DNA of 64,000 bases from Bermanella marisrubri (GCF_012295615.1 NZ_CP051183.1:2631001-2695000), one strand, 5' to 3'; shown: positions 8,160 to 16,211, counted from the first letter of the stretch. Translations and numbers: made by a program. Notes: a model not told the origin generated them from the sequence alone.

Positions 8160-8594
8160 GTTTATTGATTCAATTATTGACTTGATCTTTTTTAGCTGTT
8201 CGTTTTGGTAATTTGTATAACTAAAAGACCAAGATGTGCCGTTTTTAAAGTAAAAAACAACCATCGTAATCCCCCTTTCAGCTTGATATTCAGAAAATGT
8301 ATCCACATCTACAGATTCAATATCTTTAGCACTTCCTTTCCAAATAGCCCTCTTGCCCTTAATAACTTGTAGATAATCATCTTCTATCTTAAAGGCCTCG
8401 TAGACCGCTGAGATTCTTGTATAGAAATATAAAAAGACTATCAAAGCACCAAACGTGAGCATAAATCCGGCTGGAAAAGCTATAAACAAGAGTGGAATAC
8501 CGAACAAAGAAAGTAATGTTACATAGAAGTACATTGGCGCCAAATCATTATGAGTCGGCTTAGGAGCTTCTATGAGGATATCCGTATCTGACAA
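8157..8594 (-). CDS. Cassette-encoded two-helix membrane protein
   Basis: 145 residues, TTG start with AAGGGA nearby upstream. Two adjacent hydrophobic segments (PMYFYVTLLSLFGIPLLFIA and FMLTFGALIVFLYFYT) are followed by a roughly 80-residue domain of alternating strands (DDYLQVIKG, AIWKGSAKDIESVDV, TMVVFYFKNG) and a final helix. This resembles the bacterial PH-like (DUF-type) membrane proteins. No specific function can be given. The gene is followed directly by its attC site and preceded by the attC of the next cassette, so it is a single-gene cassette. Confidence 0.75.
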   Translation of the reverse strand: MSDTDILIEAPKPTHNDLAPMYFYVTLLSLFGIPLLFIAFPAGFMLTFGALIVFLYFYTRISAVYEAFKIEDDYLQVIKGKRAIWKGSAKDIESVDVDTFSEYQAERGITMVVFYFKNGTSWSFSYTNYQNEQLKKIKSIIESIN

Positions 8595-8616
8595 GTGATT
8601 CCCTTACCTTAATAAA

Positions 8617-8717
8617 CTAACGCCCGCAACAACGGATTGGGTGAGATGGCGGAATTTTTGCGGCTTTTTGCAAAAATGGTGACAGATTACCCAAGTCCGA
8701 TTACTTGCGTTTGTTAG
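8617..8717 (-). other. attC recombination site of the SIR2-like cassette
   Basis: About 101 bases. On the minus strand it runs from CTAACAAACGCAAG to GCGGGCGTTAG. The outer boxes and an inner pair (CGGACTTGGG with CCCAATCCG) are complementary. The R' core CTAACGC (plus strand) is at 8617-8623 and R'' TTGTTAG at 8711-8717. Its length is in the range of Vibrio-type attC. Confidence 0.88.
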
Positions 8718-8719
8718 TT

Positions 8720-9607
8720 TCATTTAAACCTTTTTTTAAGAATATCAATACATTTTGAAAAGTCTGACTCTATGAAAAATGCATTTTTCTTTTTATGGTT
8801 ACTCTTCCAAACGTCGAAACTAGATTTATCACTTGAAAAGCCCACATACCAAACCTTGGCTTTAGATTTCCCAATAATATCCCATACATGATCATCTACT
8901 TCATGGACCTTAACACCAATAATCGCAATTTTTGTTGCTTTAGATGCAGATACTTTCCATTCTGCTAATTGTCTATTTACATACGAAGGACTAACTTTGA
9001 CTGATTTACCTTCTGCATAAAGGGCAATTGCAGGGGCTAAACCTTTTTCTTTTTCGCACCGATACAGCGTTTCTCTTTGATTTAATGAGCTTACAGGTGC
9101 TTCAATTGCAACATTACAGTTTTCAATAGTTACGCCATCCATCTGGCCTACAGGGATTTGAGGCCAGAAATTACAAGAACCGTGAATTTTAAGAAGCGAC
9201 ACATAATTATCTGGTTTTTCCGTACTGTAACAAGTATTAATATTCTCTAAACTTGCACTTAGCTCAAATAACAAATCATAGTTTAGACTTACATATACAG
9301 TATTTTTTATTCCAAATTCTTTAATTAAATCGATATAGGTATTACCAGGCAAAGGGGTAAAGCTTGCAAGATAATGAGCTAATTCTCTCTGAAATCCAAT
9401 AGTATTATCATTAGTGAATTCTGTATAAGCTGCCATACCTTGTTCAAAGTTCTCTCTAAATAGATCCTTAATCTCGCTAGGCATTGTTGCAGCTATTCCT
9501 CCACGCTTTTCTAGTTCGTTAAAAAGAGTATTTCCTAACGGCGGAGCATATGGTTCAGTTGGCCCACTGCCATAACTAGCTCCCGCACCTAGTAGAATTA
9601 ACTTCAC
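8720..9607 (-). CDS. SIR2-like NAD-binding protein on an integron cassette
   Basis: 295 residues. The Rossmann start has GAGAS at residues 7-11; SLNYDLLFE (N109, D111) and KIHGSCNFW (H142, G143) are the two other SIR2 signatures, with the His as the catalytic candidate. No zinc-binding cysteine pairs of classical sirtuin deacylases are seen, so an NADase-type SIR2 is more likely. SIR2-domain NADases are known effectors of several phage defence systems. GTG start with AAGGAGAGG upstream. A cassette position with its own attC makes it a stand-alone module. The C-terminal 120 residues (from about 175) do not match a domain I know. Confidence 0.8.
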   Translation of the reverse strand: MKLILLGAGASYGSGPTEPYAPPLGNTLFNELEKRGGIAATMPSEIKDLFRENFEQGMAAYTEFTNDNTIGFQRELAHYLASFTPLPGNTYIDLIKEFGIKNTVYVSLNYDLLFELSASLENINTCYSTEKPDNYVSLLKIHGSCNFWPQIPVGQMDGVTIENCNVAIEAPVSSLNQRETLYRCEKEKGLAPAIALYAEGKSVKVSPSYVNRQLAEWKVSASKATKIAIIGVKVHEVDDHVWDIIGKSKAKVWYVGFSSDKSSFDVWKSNHKKKNAFFIESDFSKCIDILKKRFK

Positions 9608-9622
9608 GACCTCTCCTTGAAA

Positions 9623-9715
9623 CTAACGCCCGATTAACGGGTAAAAAATTGTGGGCTAAAATTGAGCGAAGCGAATGGCCCGCAAGTTTTTTATCCCTGT
9701 TGAATTGCTTGTTAG
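9623..9715 (-). other. attC recombination site of the HEPN-like cassette
   Basis: A 93-base imperfect palindrome. The R'' core (plus-strand GTTAG at 9711-9715) and R' core CTAACGC (9623-9629) frame complementary arms: GGGATAAAAAACTTGCGGGC opposite GCCCACAATTTTTTACCC on the minus strand. Like the other sites it overlaps the stop codon of the gene it follows. Confidence 0.88.
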
Positions 9716-10236
9716 CCAACTTCTACCGCGGAAGTAATTAACCCATAGTCCATTATGTCCTTATTATTTCCCATTACATACCAAAGCTCATCGAGAACTG
9801 AGTTTGCATGCTTAAGAAATTCAATCGTCAAGAGATCATCATAAGGTCGCTTAAACACAGCAAATTCGTCTTCACTGTCACCTAGATCGTATTCATATCT
9901 ATCAGGCTTTGCATGTGCCAAACTATTCCTTGCACCTTGAAGTGCATCAAGGACTTCATGCAACCCTTCGATATGCTCGACATTTAAAAACGAGAAAACT
10001 TTTTTTCGTTTCCAGTGATACGATTTCATTTCCTTGAAGCTTTCCCTGAGTAAGCCAAAACCCGCCATATTTATTAACGCCTCAGCCAGAAATGCATGTG
10101 AGATTAAACATGCTTTCATATCCATGCTGATACCATTGGAATGACCAGAGCTACTTTTTGTCTCAAGGCAATCAAGTTGATATTGAGCTAAATTCGCCAA
10201 GTCTGAATGTGGATTGTATCTAACTTGAAACTTCAA
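9712..10236 (-). CDS. HEPN-like cassette protein
   Basis: 174 residues, mostly helical. ARNSLAHAKP contains the RX4H form of the HEPN ribonuclease motif (R103, H108). The preceding helices (SHAFLAEALINMAGFGLLRESF) match the helical bundle of that superfamily. HEPN proteins are common RNases in toxin-antitoxin and phage defence systems. No partner antitoxin (for example a MNT nucleotidyltransferase) is encoded in the cassette. The TTG start has GGAGGTAAT upstream. The upstream cassette junction (10251-10256) is interrupted by an insertion sequence. Confidence 0.65.
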   Translation of the reverse strand: MKFQVRYNPHSDLANLAQYQLDCLETKSSSGHSNGISMDMKACLISHAFLAEALINMAGFGLLRESFKEMKSYHWKRKKVFSFLNVEHIEGLHEVLDALQGARNSLAHAKPDRYEYDLGDSEDEFAVFKRPYDDLLTIEFLKHANSVLDELWYVMGNNKDIMDYGLITSAVEVG

Positions 10237-10256
10237 ATTACCTCCAGTTGGCTAAC

Positions 10257-12051
10257 GAGGCTGTAGAAAAACCAACTTTGAGACAGTGATTTCCTGCAGC
10301 CTAAATTCTTAATTTAATTAGCCGTTAATTTGCCACATCAATTTTAATTATCAACCTTAAACACCAAAATGTTGTAGATAATCACTATGAGCGCTCTATA
10401 ACACCCTCTTAATGACTTAATTGCCCGTAATTCGTTAACTTTTCAATATTATGAACCATACAATACAGCTGCCATTGGGATTCGACCTTGTCTTTTCCTC
10501 GCAGGCTGAATCGATTTAATCCTTTATTGGTTCCGATATTGGCAAAGACAGGTTCTACTACCGACATTCGGTGGCTGTAAATCTGTTTGCCTTCTTTACT
10601 ATCGACTCGATGTTTCATCCAATCGGTGTAGGTTGGCCCTCGCTTATGGGATAGCGTGAAAGAGACCTGTCGGCCACTGCCTTTTCTGTGATCGGCGGAT
10701 GCTGGGTTTTGCATGCACTTGGTTTTTAGCTCGCAGTTTCGACATTGCATGATTCGGCCATTAAAGAAGGCCTTGGGCGCGCCAGAGTCTGAGATGCGGG
10801 TATTTTGATAGCTAAGGGTTTCACCTGCTGGACAGACACAGACAAGATTCACTGGATCGAAGTTAAATTCACTGGGTGGAATGACGTTTCGAACTGAACC
10901 TTTCTTCTTTTCATTCTGGTGTCGCTTACCGTATTTCTTCTTTTGCTCTGCGAACTTTGGATCTCGGCTTCGAAAATGATTATCTGGCACGTAGGCATTG
11001 ATACCCGATTCATGTAGGTATTTCATATTGGCTTCATTGGCGAAGCCTGTATCGGCCGTGACGATGGTTTTCTTTTTATAGATGTTGTTGCTGATACCGA
11101 TTCGCTTATATCTATCCTGTACTTTTTCTAGTATCGGTCTTAAAGTATGGTGCTCTTGACCTTCACCAAAGGCTTGCGCATCAATAATAATCTGGTGTTT
11201 TTTATCCACAGTCGCAACACCATTGTAGCCCTGTATCGTCCCTTTGCTGGTGGTCATTTTGGCTGACTGATTATCGGTAATATTACTTTTAACTTCCTGT
11301 TTTCTCTTGCCCTGCCCCATGCGTGGGTCAGACGTCTTTAGGAATTCATTAATTTTTTCATGGGCTTTTGAAAGCGTTTCTATCGCCTTTTCAGCTCGCT
11401 TAGTCCGTTCTTCATTAAGTGAATCATACTTGTCTATCGCCTTATGCTCTGTCACATGATGATTAATCAGGCGCTTTATCTTTGATCGCTTTTCTTCCAA
11501 TTCTTTAAACGTACCAGACCATTCTTTCGCGGCATTAGAGGACATCTTACAGCCATCAATGGCAAATAGTTCATTCCCTAAAAGACCCTGCTCATGACAA
11601 ATCAGAAGTATCTGCTCGAAAAGATGTTCGATCTCGGATGTATGACCACTTACAAATGCAGCAATAGTCGTAAAGTGAGGCACTGTATCGCAGGACAATG
11701 CTTTAAATATAATATTGGTTTCGCAGCACCATTGAATTTCACGACTAGAAGTAATGCCTTTTGAATACGCAAACAATATGATCTTTAACAAAATAGCTGG
11801 GTCATAGGCAGGACGGCCACTATCATGATTACTGTACTTAGGATAGAAAATAGAAAGATCGAGTTTTTCATTAATCAAGTAATGAACAGCGTACTCAAAC
11901 GTACCCGGTTGCAATTGATCTTTGAAATTAATTACAACCATTGAGGTTTGATCGTAATTGTAAGGAATGAATTTTGGCATTGTCACACCTCCATATGCGA
12001 AGGTGCATTTTATCAAAATTTATAAAGGAAATGGGGTTTTTCTACAGTCTC
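10257..12051 (-). mobile_element. IS1182-family insertion sequence, copy 1
   Basis: About 1795 bases bounded by inverted repeats GAGGCTGTAGAAAAACC at 10257 and, with one mismatch, its complement ending at 12051. The flanking trinucleotide AAC (10254-10256 and 12052-12054) is a candidate target duplication. The left flank GCTAAC and right flank AACGCC rejoin into an attC R' core, GCTAACGCC. One transposase gene fills the element. A 17-base repeat of this kind and the encoded protein fit IS1182. Confidence 0.85.
10409..11980 (-). CDS. IS1182 family transposase
   Basis: 523 residues from the ATG at 11980, which has GGAGGTG five bases upstream; a longer frame is open but unneeded. The N-terminal DUF772-like domain (GRPAYDPAILLKIILFAYSKG) is followed by ELFAIDGCKMSSNAAKEWSG and VTADTGFANEANMKYL, the two Asp sites of the DDE domain. 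A Cys-rich segment CRNCELKTKC follows, and YSHRMSVVEPVFANIG holds the final Glu. All parts appear intact, so the element may be active. Confidence 0.92.
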   Translation of the reverse strand: MPKFIPYNYDQTSMVVINFKDQLQPGTFEYAVHYLINEKLDLSIFYPKYSNHDSGRPAYDPAILLKIILFAYSKGITSSREIQWCCETNIIFKALSCDTVPHFTTIAAFVSGHTSEIEHLFEQILLICHEQGLLGNELFAIDGCKMSSNAAKEWSGTFKELEEKRSKIKRLINHHVTEHKAIDKYDSLNEERTKRAEKAIETLSKAHEKINEFLKTSDPRMGQGKRKQEVKSNITDNQSAKMTTSKGTIQGYNGVATVDKKHQIIIDAQAFGEGQEHHTLRPILEKVQDRYKRIGISNNIYKKKTIVTADTGFANEANMKYLHESGINAYVPDNHFRSRDPKFAEQKKKYGKRHQNEKKKGSVRNVIPPSEFNFDPVNLVCVCPAGETLSYQNTRISDSGAPKAFFNGRIMQCRNCELKTKCMQNPASADHRKGSGRQVSFTLSHKRGPTYTDWMKHRVDSKEGKQIYSHRMSVVEPVFANIGTNKGLNRFSLRGKDKVESQWQLYCMVHNIEKLTNYGQLSH

Positions 12052-12120
12052 AACGCCTCAATAACCGGCGCAGCTTTGCTGCGTCCGGCACCGAAGGTGC
12101 GAAGTTGATTGATTTGTTAT
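12052..12120 (-). other. attC site of the 12117-13163 cassette, split by copy 1 of the IS
   Basis: On the minus strand CATAACAAATCAATCAAC and GTTATTGAGGCGTT are the two ends, around central hairpins CGCACCTTCGGTGC and GGACGCAGCAAAGCTGCGCC. The R' core is cut after GCGTT; its missing half is the GTTAGC at 10251-10256 on the other side of the insertion sequence. Confidence 0.82.
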
Positions 12121-13163
12121 GAATTTTTATCCTCAAGAGATAGAACCCTTTTTTCTAATTTTTTAATTTCAGAAAAGTTCACTCTTAACTTTTCTATTTC
12201 TTCGCTTTCTTCATCTTGATCAGGAGTAAAGAAGTCTACTTCGCCTCCTTTTTCCACAAAATCAATTAGGTTTCTAATAGACTTTTCTAATACTTTAACT
12301 TTTTCTCCATCACCGTTCTGGTTGATATTGAGATTTATAGATATTTCTTTGGTTATATTTTCTAGGCCTTCTTTTTTCTCTTTTTCAGCCTCTTTTTCTA
12401 GATCATTTTCTAGCTTTTGGTTGCTTAGCTTTAAGGCTTTAATTTCTTCAGCTTTCTTTCTTATGGTTAGAACTCGATCTGCAACTTTTAGTGCAGATAA
12501 GATGATAGTGCTTGTAGTTGTTGCAATAGCAGCAATTACTGCAAGCTCAATGATTATGGAGCCTTTTTGTGCACCAATAACTTTTATGTCTTCTGGCGAG
12601 TGATCGTGAGCCATAGCTATACCACGACCTATTTCCCACCATGTGTTGCCCAACTTTTTGAAGTCTGAAATATTTTCTAAAGACACTTCATTTTGAAAAT
12701 GTACTCTCATAACCACATTTTCATTGTTCTCAGGTTCTTCCTGACTTTCGTAGTCGGGTATTAGTGGTTTTAAATTTGTTTGGATTTGATCTGATCTTTG
12801 GATCGCTATGTTGAATTTTTGTACGATCTCGTTAACTTTGACTGCTGCGGTTGCGATATCTAATGAGTTTTTAAAAAGAATGCCTTCTAATTTATCGACA
12901 CCGGTTTGGCCAAGGTGATCCAATATTCCAAACGATGAAAGCATCCTTTCTTGCTCGTTTGTTAGGGAACTTGTAGATATATCGATGATTTCGTCAATAA
13001 CTGCATTTTTTTGGACTTCAAAAGGTTGCTTTGCCTGATTGTTCCTAGCATTAACATTCTGCTGAATTACTGCTTGTAGCTGTTGGTATTTCTGAGTGAT
13101 CGCAGGTGATTTTATATTTCTATCAATCCAGAACGTGAGTTCTAAAAGCTCTAATATTTGCAC
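12117..13163 (-). CDS. Cassette-encoded protein with membrane helix and coiled coil
   Basis: 348 residues, GTG start with AAGGAAGA five bases before. The N-terminal 150 residues are helical and Gln/Asn-rich. Residues around 205-230 form a single membrane helix (IIIELAVIAAIATTTSTIIL). This is followed by a long charged coiled coil (KKAEEIKALKLSNQKLENDL and EKEAEKEKKEG), and a second one ends the protein (EIKKLEKRVLSLEDKN). I do not recognise the family. The soluble sensor - membrane helix - coiled coil layout is seen in some membrane-acting defence effectors, but that is only an analogy. Confidence 0.7.
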   Translation of the reverse strand: MQILELLELTFWIDRNIKSPAITQKYQQLQAVIQQNVNARNNQAKQPFEVQKNAVIDEIIDISTSSLTNEQERMLSSFGILDHLGQTGVDKLEGILFKNSLDIATAAVKVNEIVQKFNIAIQRSDQIQTNLKPLIPDYESQEEPENNENVVMRVHFQNEVSLENISDFKKLGNTWWEIGRGIAMAHDHSPEDIKVIGAQKGSIIIELAVIAAIATTTSTIILSALKVADRVLTIRKKAEEIKALKLSNQKLENDLEKEAEKEKKEGLENITKEISINLNINQNGDGEKVKVLEKSIRNLIDFVEKGGEVDFFTPDQDEESEEIEKLRVNFSEIKKLEKRVLSLEDKNS

Positions 13164-13186
13164 GATTCTTCCTTAAAGTTCATAAC

Positions 13187-14980
13187 GAGGCTGTAGAAAA
13201 ACCAATTTTGAGACAGTGATTTCCTGCAGCCTATATTCTTTATTTAATTAGCTGTTAATTTGCCACATCAATTTTAATTATCAACCTTAAACACTAAAAT
13301 AATGAAGATAAAACTATGAGGCAGCTATATGTCTATATTAATGACTTAATTGCCCGTAATTCGTTAACTTTTCAATATTATGAACCATACAATACAACTG
13401 CCATTGGGATTCAACTTTTGCCTTCCCTCGTAGACTAAAACGATTCAATCCTTTATTGGTTCCGATATTGGCAAAGACAGGTTCTACTACCGACATTCGG
13501 TGACTGTAAATCTGCTTGCCTTCTTGGCTATCGACTCTATGCTTCATCCAATCTGTGTATGTTGGCCCACGCTTATGAGATAGCGTAAATGAGACTTGTC
13601 GGCCACTGCCTTTTCTGTGATCAGCAGATGCTGGATTTTGCATGCACTTGGTTTTTAACTCACAGTTTCTGCATTGCATGATGCGACCATTAAAGAAGGC
13701 TTTTGGTGCTCCGGATTCTGAAGTTCGAGTATTTTGATAACTTAATGTTTCGCCGGCTGGGCAGACACAAATAAGATTAACAGGGTCAAAATGAAACTCG
13801 CTGGGTGGAATCACATTTCGAACATGGCTTTTTTTCTTTTCATTCTGATGACGCTTACCGTATTTTCTCTTTTGTCGTGCGAACTTAGGATCTCGGCTTC
13901 GAAACTGATTATCCGGCACGTAGGCATTAATACCCGATTCATATAGATATTTCATATTAGCTTCATTGGCGAAGCCCGTGTCGGCAGTCACTATGGTTTT
14001 CTTTTTGTAGATATCTTTGCTAATGCCTATTCGCTTATATCTTTCTCGCACTTTTTCTATAATAGGCCTCAACGTATGGTGTTCCTGGCCCTCTCCAAAG
14101 GCTTGCGCATCAATAATGATTTGATGCTTTTTATCGACCGTTGCCACACCATTGTAGCCTTGAATGGTTCCTTTACTGGTGGTCATCTTGCCTGACTGAT
14201 TGTCGGTGATGTTACTTTTAACTTCCTGTTTTCTCTTGCCTTGCCCCATCCTTGGACTAGACGTCTTTAGGAACTTATCAATCTTATCGTAAGCATCAGA
14301 TAAAGTTTTAATGGCTTGCTGAGCGCACTTGGCTCGTTCCTCACCAAGGGATTCGTTTTTATCGATCTTTTTATGCTCGGTAATATGATGCTTGATCAAG
14401 CGCTTTATCTTTGCTCGCTTTTCCTCTAATTCTTTAAAAGTACCTGACCATTCCTTTGCCGCATTGGATGACATCTTACATCCATCAATGGCAAACAGTT
14501 CGTTACCTAGCAATCCTTGCTCGTGACAGATTAAAAGGATCTGTTCAAATAGGTTTTCAATTTCAGAGGAATGACCGCTCACGAAGGAGGCAATGGTTGT
14601 GAAGTGGGGTACCGTATCGCAGGACAACGCCTTAAAAATGATATTGGTTTCGCAGCACCATTGAATCTCACGGCTAGAAGTAATGCCCTTGGAGTACGCA
14701 AACAAAATAATCTTCAACAAAATGGCTGGATCATAAGCAGGACGACCGCTACTGCTATTGTTGTAATTCGGATAGAAAATAGAAAGATCTAGCTTTTCAT
14801 TAATCAAATAATGAACTGCGTACTCAAACGTTCCGGACTGCAATTGATCTTTGAAATTAATTACAACCATTGAGGTTTGATCGTAATTGTAAGGAATGAA
14901 TTTTGGCATTGTCACACCTCCCTATGCGAAGGTGCATTTTACCAAAATTTATAAAAGAAATGGGGTTTTTCTACAGCCTC
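13187..14980 (-). mobile_element. IS1182-family insertion sequence, copy 2
   Basis: About 1794 bases with perfect GAGGCTGTAGAAAAACC ends (13187 and complement ending 14980) and AAC on both sides (13184-13186, 14981-14983). The flanks rejoin as CATAACGCTTGC, an attC R' core. It is clearly related to copy 1, but the two differ at many synonymous positions, so they are not a recent duplication. Confidence 0.87.
13338..14909 (-). CDS. IS1182 family transposase (second copy)
   Basis: 523 residues, the same length as the first copy and highly similar; differences include FYPNYNNSSSGRP against FYPKYSNHDSGRP, and KCAQQAIKTL against KRAEKAIETL. The ATG at 14909 has GGAGGTG upstream. All DDE segments seen in copy 1 (IDGCKMSSNAA, TADTGFANEA, EPVFANIG) are kept. 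Confidence 0.92.
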   Translation of the reverse strand: MPKFIPYNYDQTSMVVINFKDQLQSGTFEYAVHYLINEKLDLSIFYPNYNNSSSGRPAYDPAILLKIILFAYSKGITSSREIQWCCETNIIFKALSCDTVPHFTTIASFVSGHSSEIENLFEQILLICHEQGLLGNELFAIDGCKMSSNAAKEWSGTFKELEEKRAKIKRLIKHHITEHKKIDKNESLGEERAKCAQQAIKTLSDAYDKIDKFLKTSSPRMGQGKRKQEVKSNITDNQSGKMTTSKGTIQGYNGVATVDKKHQIIIDAQAFGEGQEHHTLRPIIEKVRERYKRIGISKDIYKKKTIVTADTGFANEANMKYLYESGINAYVPDNQFRSRDPKFARQKRKYGKRHQNEKKKSHVRNVIPPSEFHFDPVNLICVCPAGETLSYQNTRTSESGAPKAFFNGRIMQCRNCELKTKCMQNPASADHRKGSGRQVSFTLSHKRGPTYTDWMKHRVDSQEGKQIYSHRMSVVEPVFANIGTNKGLNRFSLRGKAKVESQWQLYCMVHNIEKLTNYGQLSH

Positions 14981-15046
14981 AACGCTTGCAGTTGCGGCAG
15001 GTACGAAGCGCAGCGTAGGAACTGTCCGACAACCTGCACTTGTTAG
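14981..15046 (-). other. attC site of the 15054-15545 cassette, split by copy 2 of the IS
   Basis: Read on the minus strand GCTAACAAGTGCAGGTTG starts the site and CCGCAACTGCAAGCGTT ends it; the arms TGCAGGTTG and CAACTGCA are complementary with one bulge. An inner pair GTTCCTACGC/GCTTCGTAC gives the second stem. The R' core is split: the remaining GTTATG is at 13181-13186, across the IS. Confidence 0.83.
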
Positions 15047-15053
15047 CTATTCT

Positions 15054-15545
15054 TCAGCCAAACTGGAAATGGACGGCATTCTCTCCTGCTTCAGAAATCT
15101 GCCAATCCTCGAATCTGAGCCCGACACCGTGTTCAACTTCCCACTTAGCCCAGAAGCCCATACCGAAGGTGCCAACCTCGCGCCAAGCAGGGATGAACAT
15201 CGACTGGTATACCAGTAGGGAAGCCAGTTCATCGGGCTTGTCAATGCGGGGAGCGCTTACATCAGGGTTTTCTTTCCATTCTCGAAATGCTTCCCGGGAG
15301 ATTTCTATGGTCGCCTGATACTCGTTGAAGATACGTTCGACTGCTTTCGCATGATAATCCTCAACTCGTTCGAGGTAGCCCCGCATTGTATTCAATTGAT
15401 TGTCGGTTACTGCGCTTTGTTGGCCCACAAAACACACCTCGATTGGATCTTCTTGGCTTAAGAAAGGAACACGTATCTCGCCAACAAGCAGATCGTCTTC
15501 CTGCCGAAGTGAACGTAACCATTCTTCCAGCTTTTCGAGGTGCAC
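15054..15545 (-). CDS. Cassette-encoded hypothetical protein
   Basis: 163 residues, GTG start with AGAGGA six bases upstream. The C-terminal part (GTFGMGFWAKWEVEHGVGLRF, the last residues of a W..EHG.G.R pattern) resembles the DUF6985 group of small proteins that often accompany toxins and immunity proteins; this link is uncertain. The N-terminal half has EIRVPFLSQEDPIEVCFVG, a beta-rich start. There are no membrane segments. Its own attC follows immediately, so it is a single-gene cassette. Confidence 0.7.
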   Translation of the reverse strand: MHLEKLEEWLRSLRQEDDLLVGEIRVPFLSQEDPIEVCFVGQQSAVTDNQLNTMRGYLERVEDYHAKAVERIFNEYQATIEISREAFREWKENPDVSAPRIDKPDELASLLVYQSMFIPAWREVGTFGMGFWAKWEVEHGVGLRFEDWQISEAGENAVHFQFG

Positions 15546-15562
15546 AACTGATCCTCTTTTAG

Positions 15563-15639
15563 CTAACGCCCGGCCTTTGAGCGCGCGCTTGTTGCGCGTC
15601 CCGCCACGTTTTTCAGTGGCCTAAACGGCCGCTTGTTAT
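15563..15639 (-). other. attC recombination site of the DUF2695 cassette
   Basis: A 77-base site. On the minus strand ATAACAAGCGGCCGTTTAGG is the left arm and GGCCGGGCGTTAG the right arm; inner stems GGCCACTG...CGTGGC and GCGCGCGC complete it. Cores are CTAACGC (15563-15569) and TTGTTAT (15633-15639) on the plus strand. Confidence 0.87.
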
Positions 15640-15947
15640 GAGTTTTCATCAAGGTGCCATCCTACGATGTCACCCACATCGTCATAGACGTTATAGATTA
15701 CCTCGCAGTCACAGAAACCACCGTGCTCTCCAAGCCAAGGAATAACCACTTCTGGATCAAGCTTCCGCGACTTAATGAATTCAATGGACTCCTTCAGTGA
15801 GTGATCACACTCTGGAGCAGAATCCCTGTTTAAGTAGGATAAGAGATCTTTTAGATCATCAATACTCATAGGAATTGATGCTCGAATCTCATCTTGCTCA
15901 TTCTGCTTAAATTGAGCTTTAAGTTTCTTCTTCTGCTCTTTGTCCAT
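15636..15947 (-). CDS. DUF2695 domain-containing protein
   Basis: 103 residues from the ATG at 15947. The C-terminal half carries a conserved pattern of DUF2695: CDHSLKESIEFI, then VIPWLGEHGGFCDCEVIYNV, with Cys and His in positions suggesting a small metal or redox site. The N-terminus is a lysine-rich helix (KEQKKKLKAQFKQNEQ). The family's role is unknown, but it is a frequent cassette and accessory gene. It is the most attI-proximal cassette still visible, since the next core is joined to an IS110 element. Confidence 0.8.
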   Translation of the reverse strand: MDKEQKKKLKAQFKQNEQDEIRASIPMSIDDLKDLLSYLNRDSAPECDHSLKESIEFIKSRKLDPEVVIPWLGEHGGFCDCEVIYNVYDDVGDIVGWHLDENS

Positions 15948-15956
15948 GCTCAATTA

Positions 15957-15964
15957 CTCATAAC
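15957..15964 (-). other. Truncated attC core adjoining the IS110-family element
   Basis: CTCATAAC (plus strand) is the R' core GTTATGAG that begins the DUF2695 cassette. The rest of that attC is absent: four bases later the inverted repeat of the IS110-family element begins. The sequence beyond the far end of the element (from 17280) does not restore an attC arm that I can recognise. Confidence 0.65.
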
Positions 15965-15980
15965 ATCTATGGACACCCCT

Positions 15981-16211
15981 GTTTTTTGCAAGCAAAATAT
16001 TTAGTAACAAGAGTAGTTTTGCAGCCATCTATTCGGATTCTATTTAAGGCCTGCAGCCTTGATCCCTGATGAACTCCGCTGACTTGGCTCTAATCATTTT
16101 ACCGTTTTCAAAGAAACGATGTTAGGCACAGAATCTCCAAGTCACGGTCTTACCTGTCTTGTCATCAACTATTTTACTAAGCAAAACTGGATGATCTTTA
16201 ATTTAAAAGCT
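15981..16211 (-). ncRNA. Candidate bridge RNA region of the IS110-family element
   Basis: The 231 bases between the transposase stop and the inverted repeat have no gene. In IS1111-type elements the bridge RNA that pairs with target and donor DNA is encoded in this 3' end. This is inferred from the family; I have not folded it or matched its loops to the attC target. A short internal inverted repeat (AGGCCTGCAGCCTT around 16046) is visible. Confidence 0.35.
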
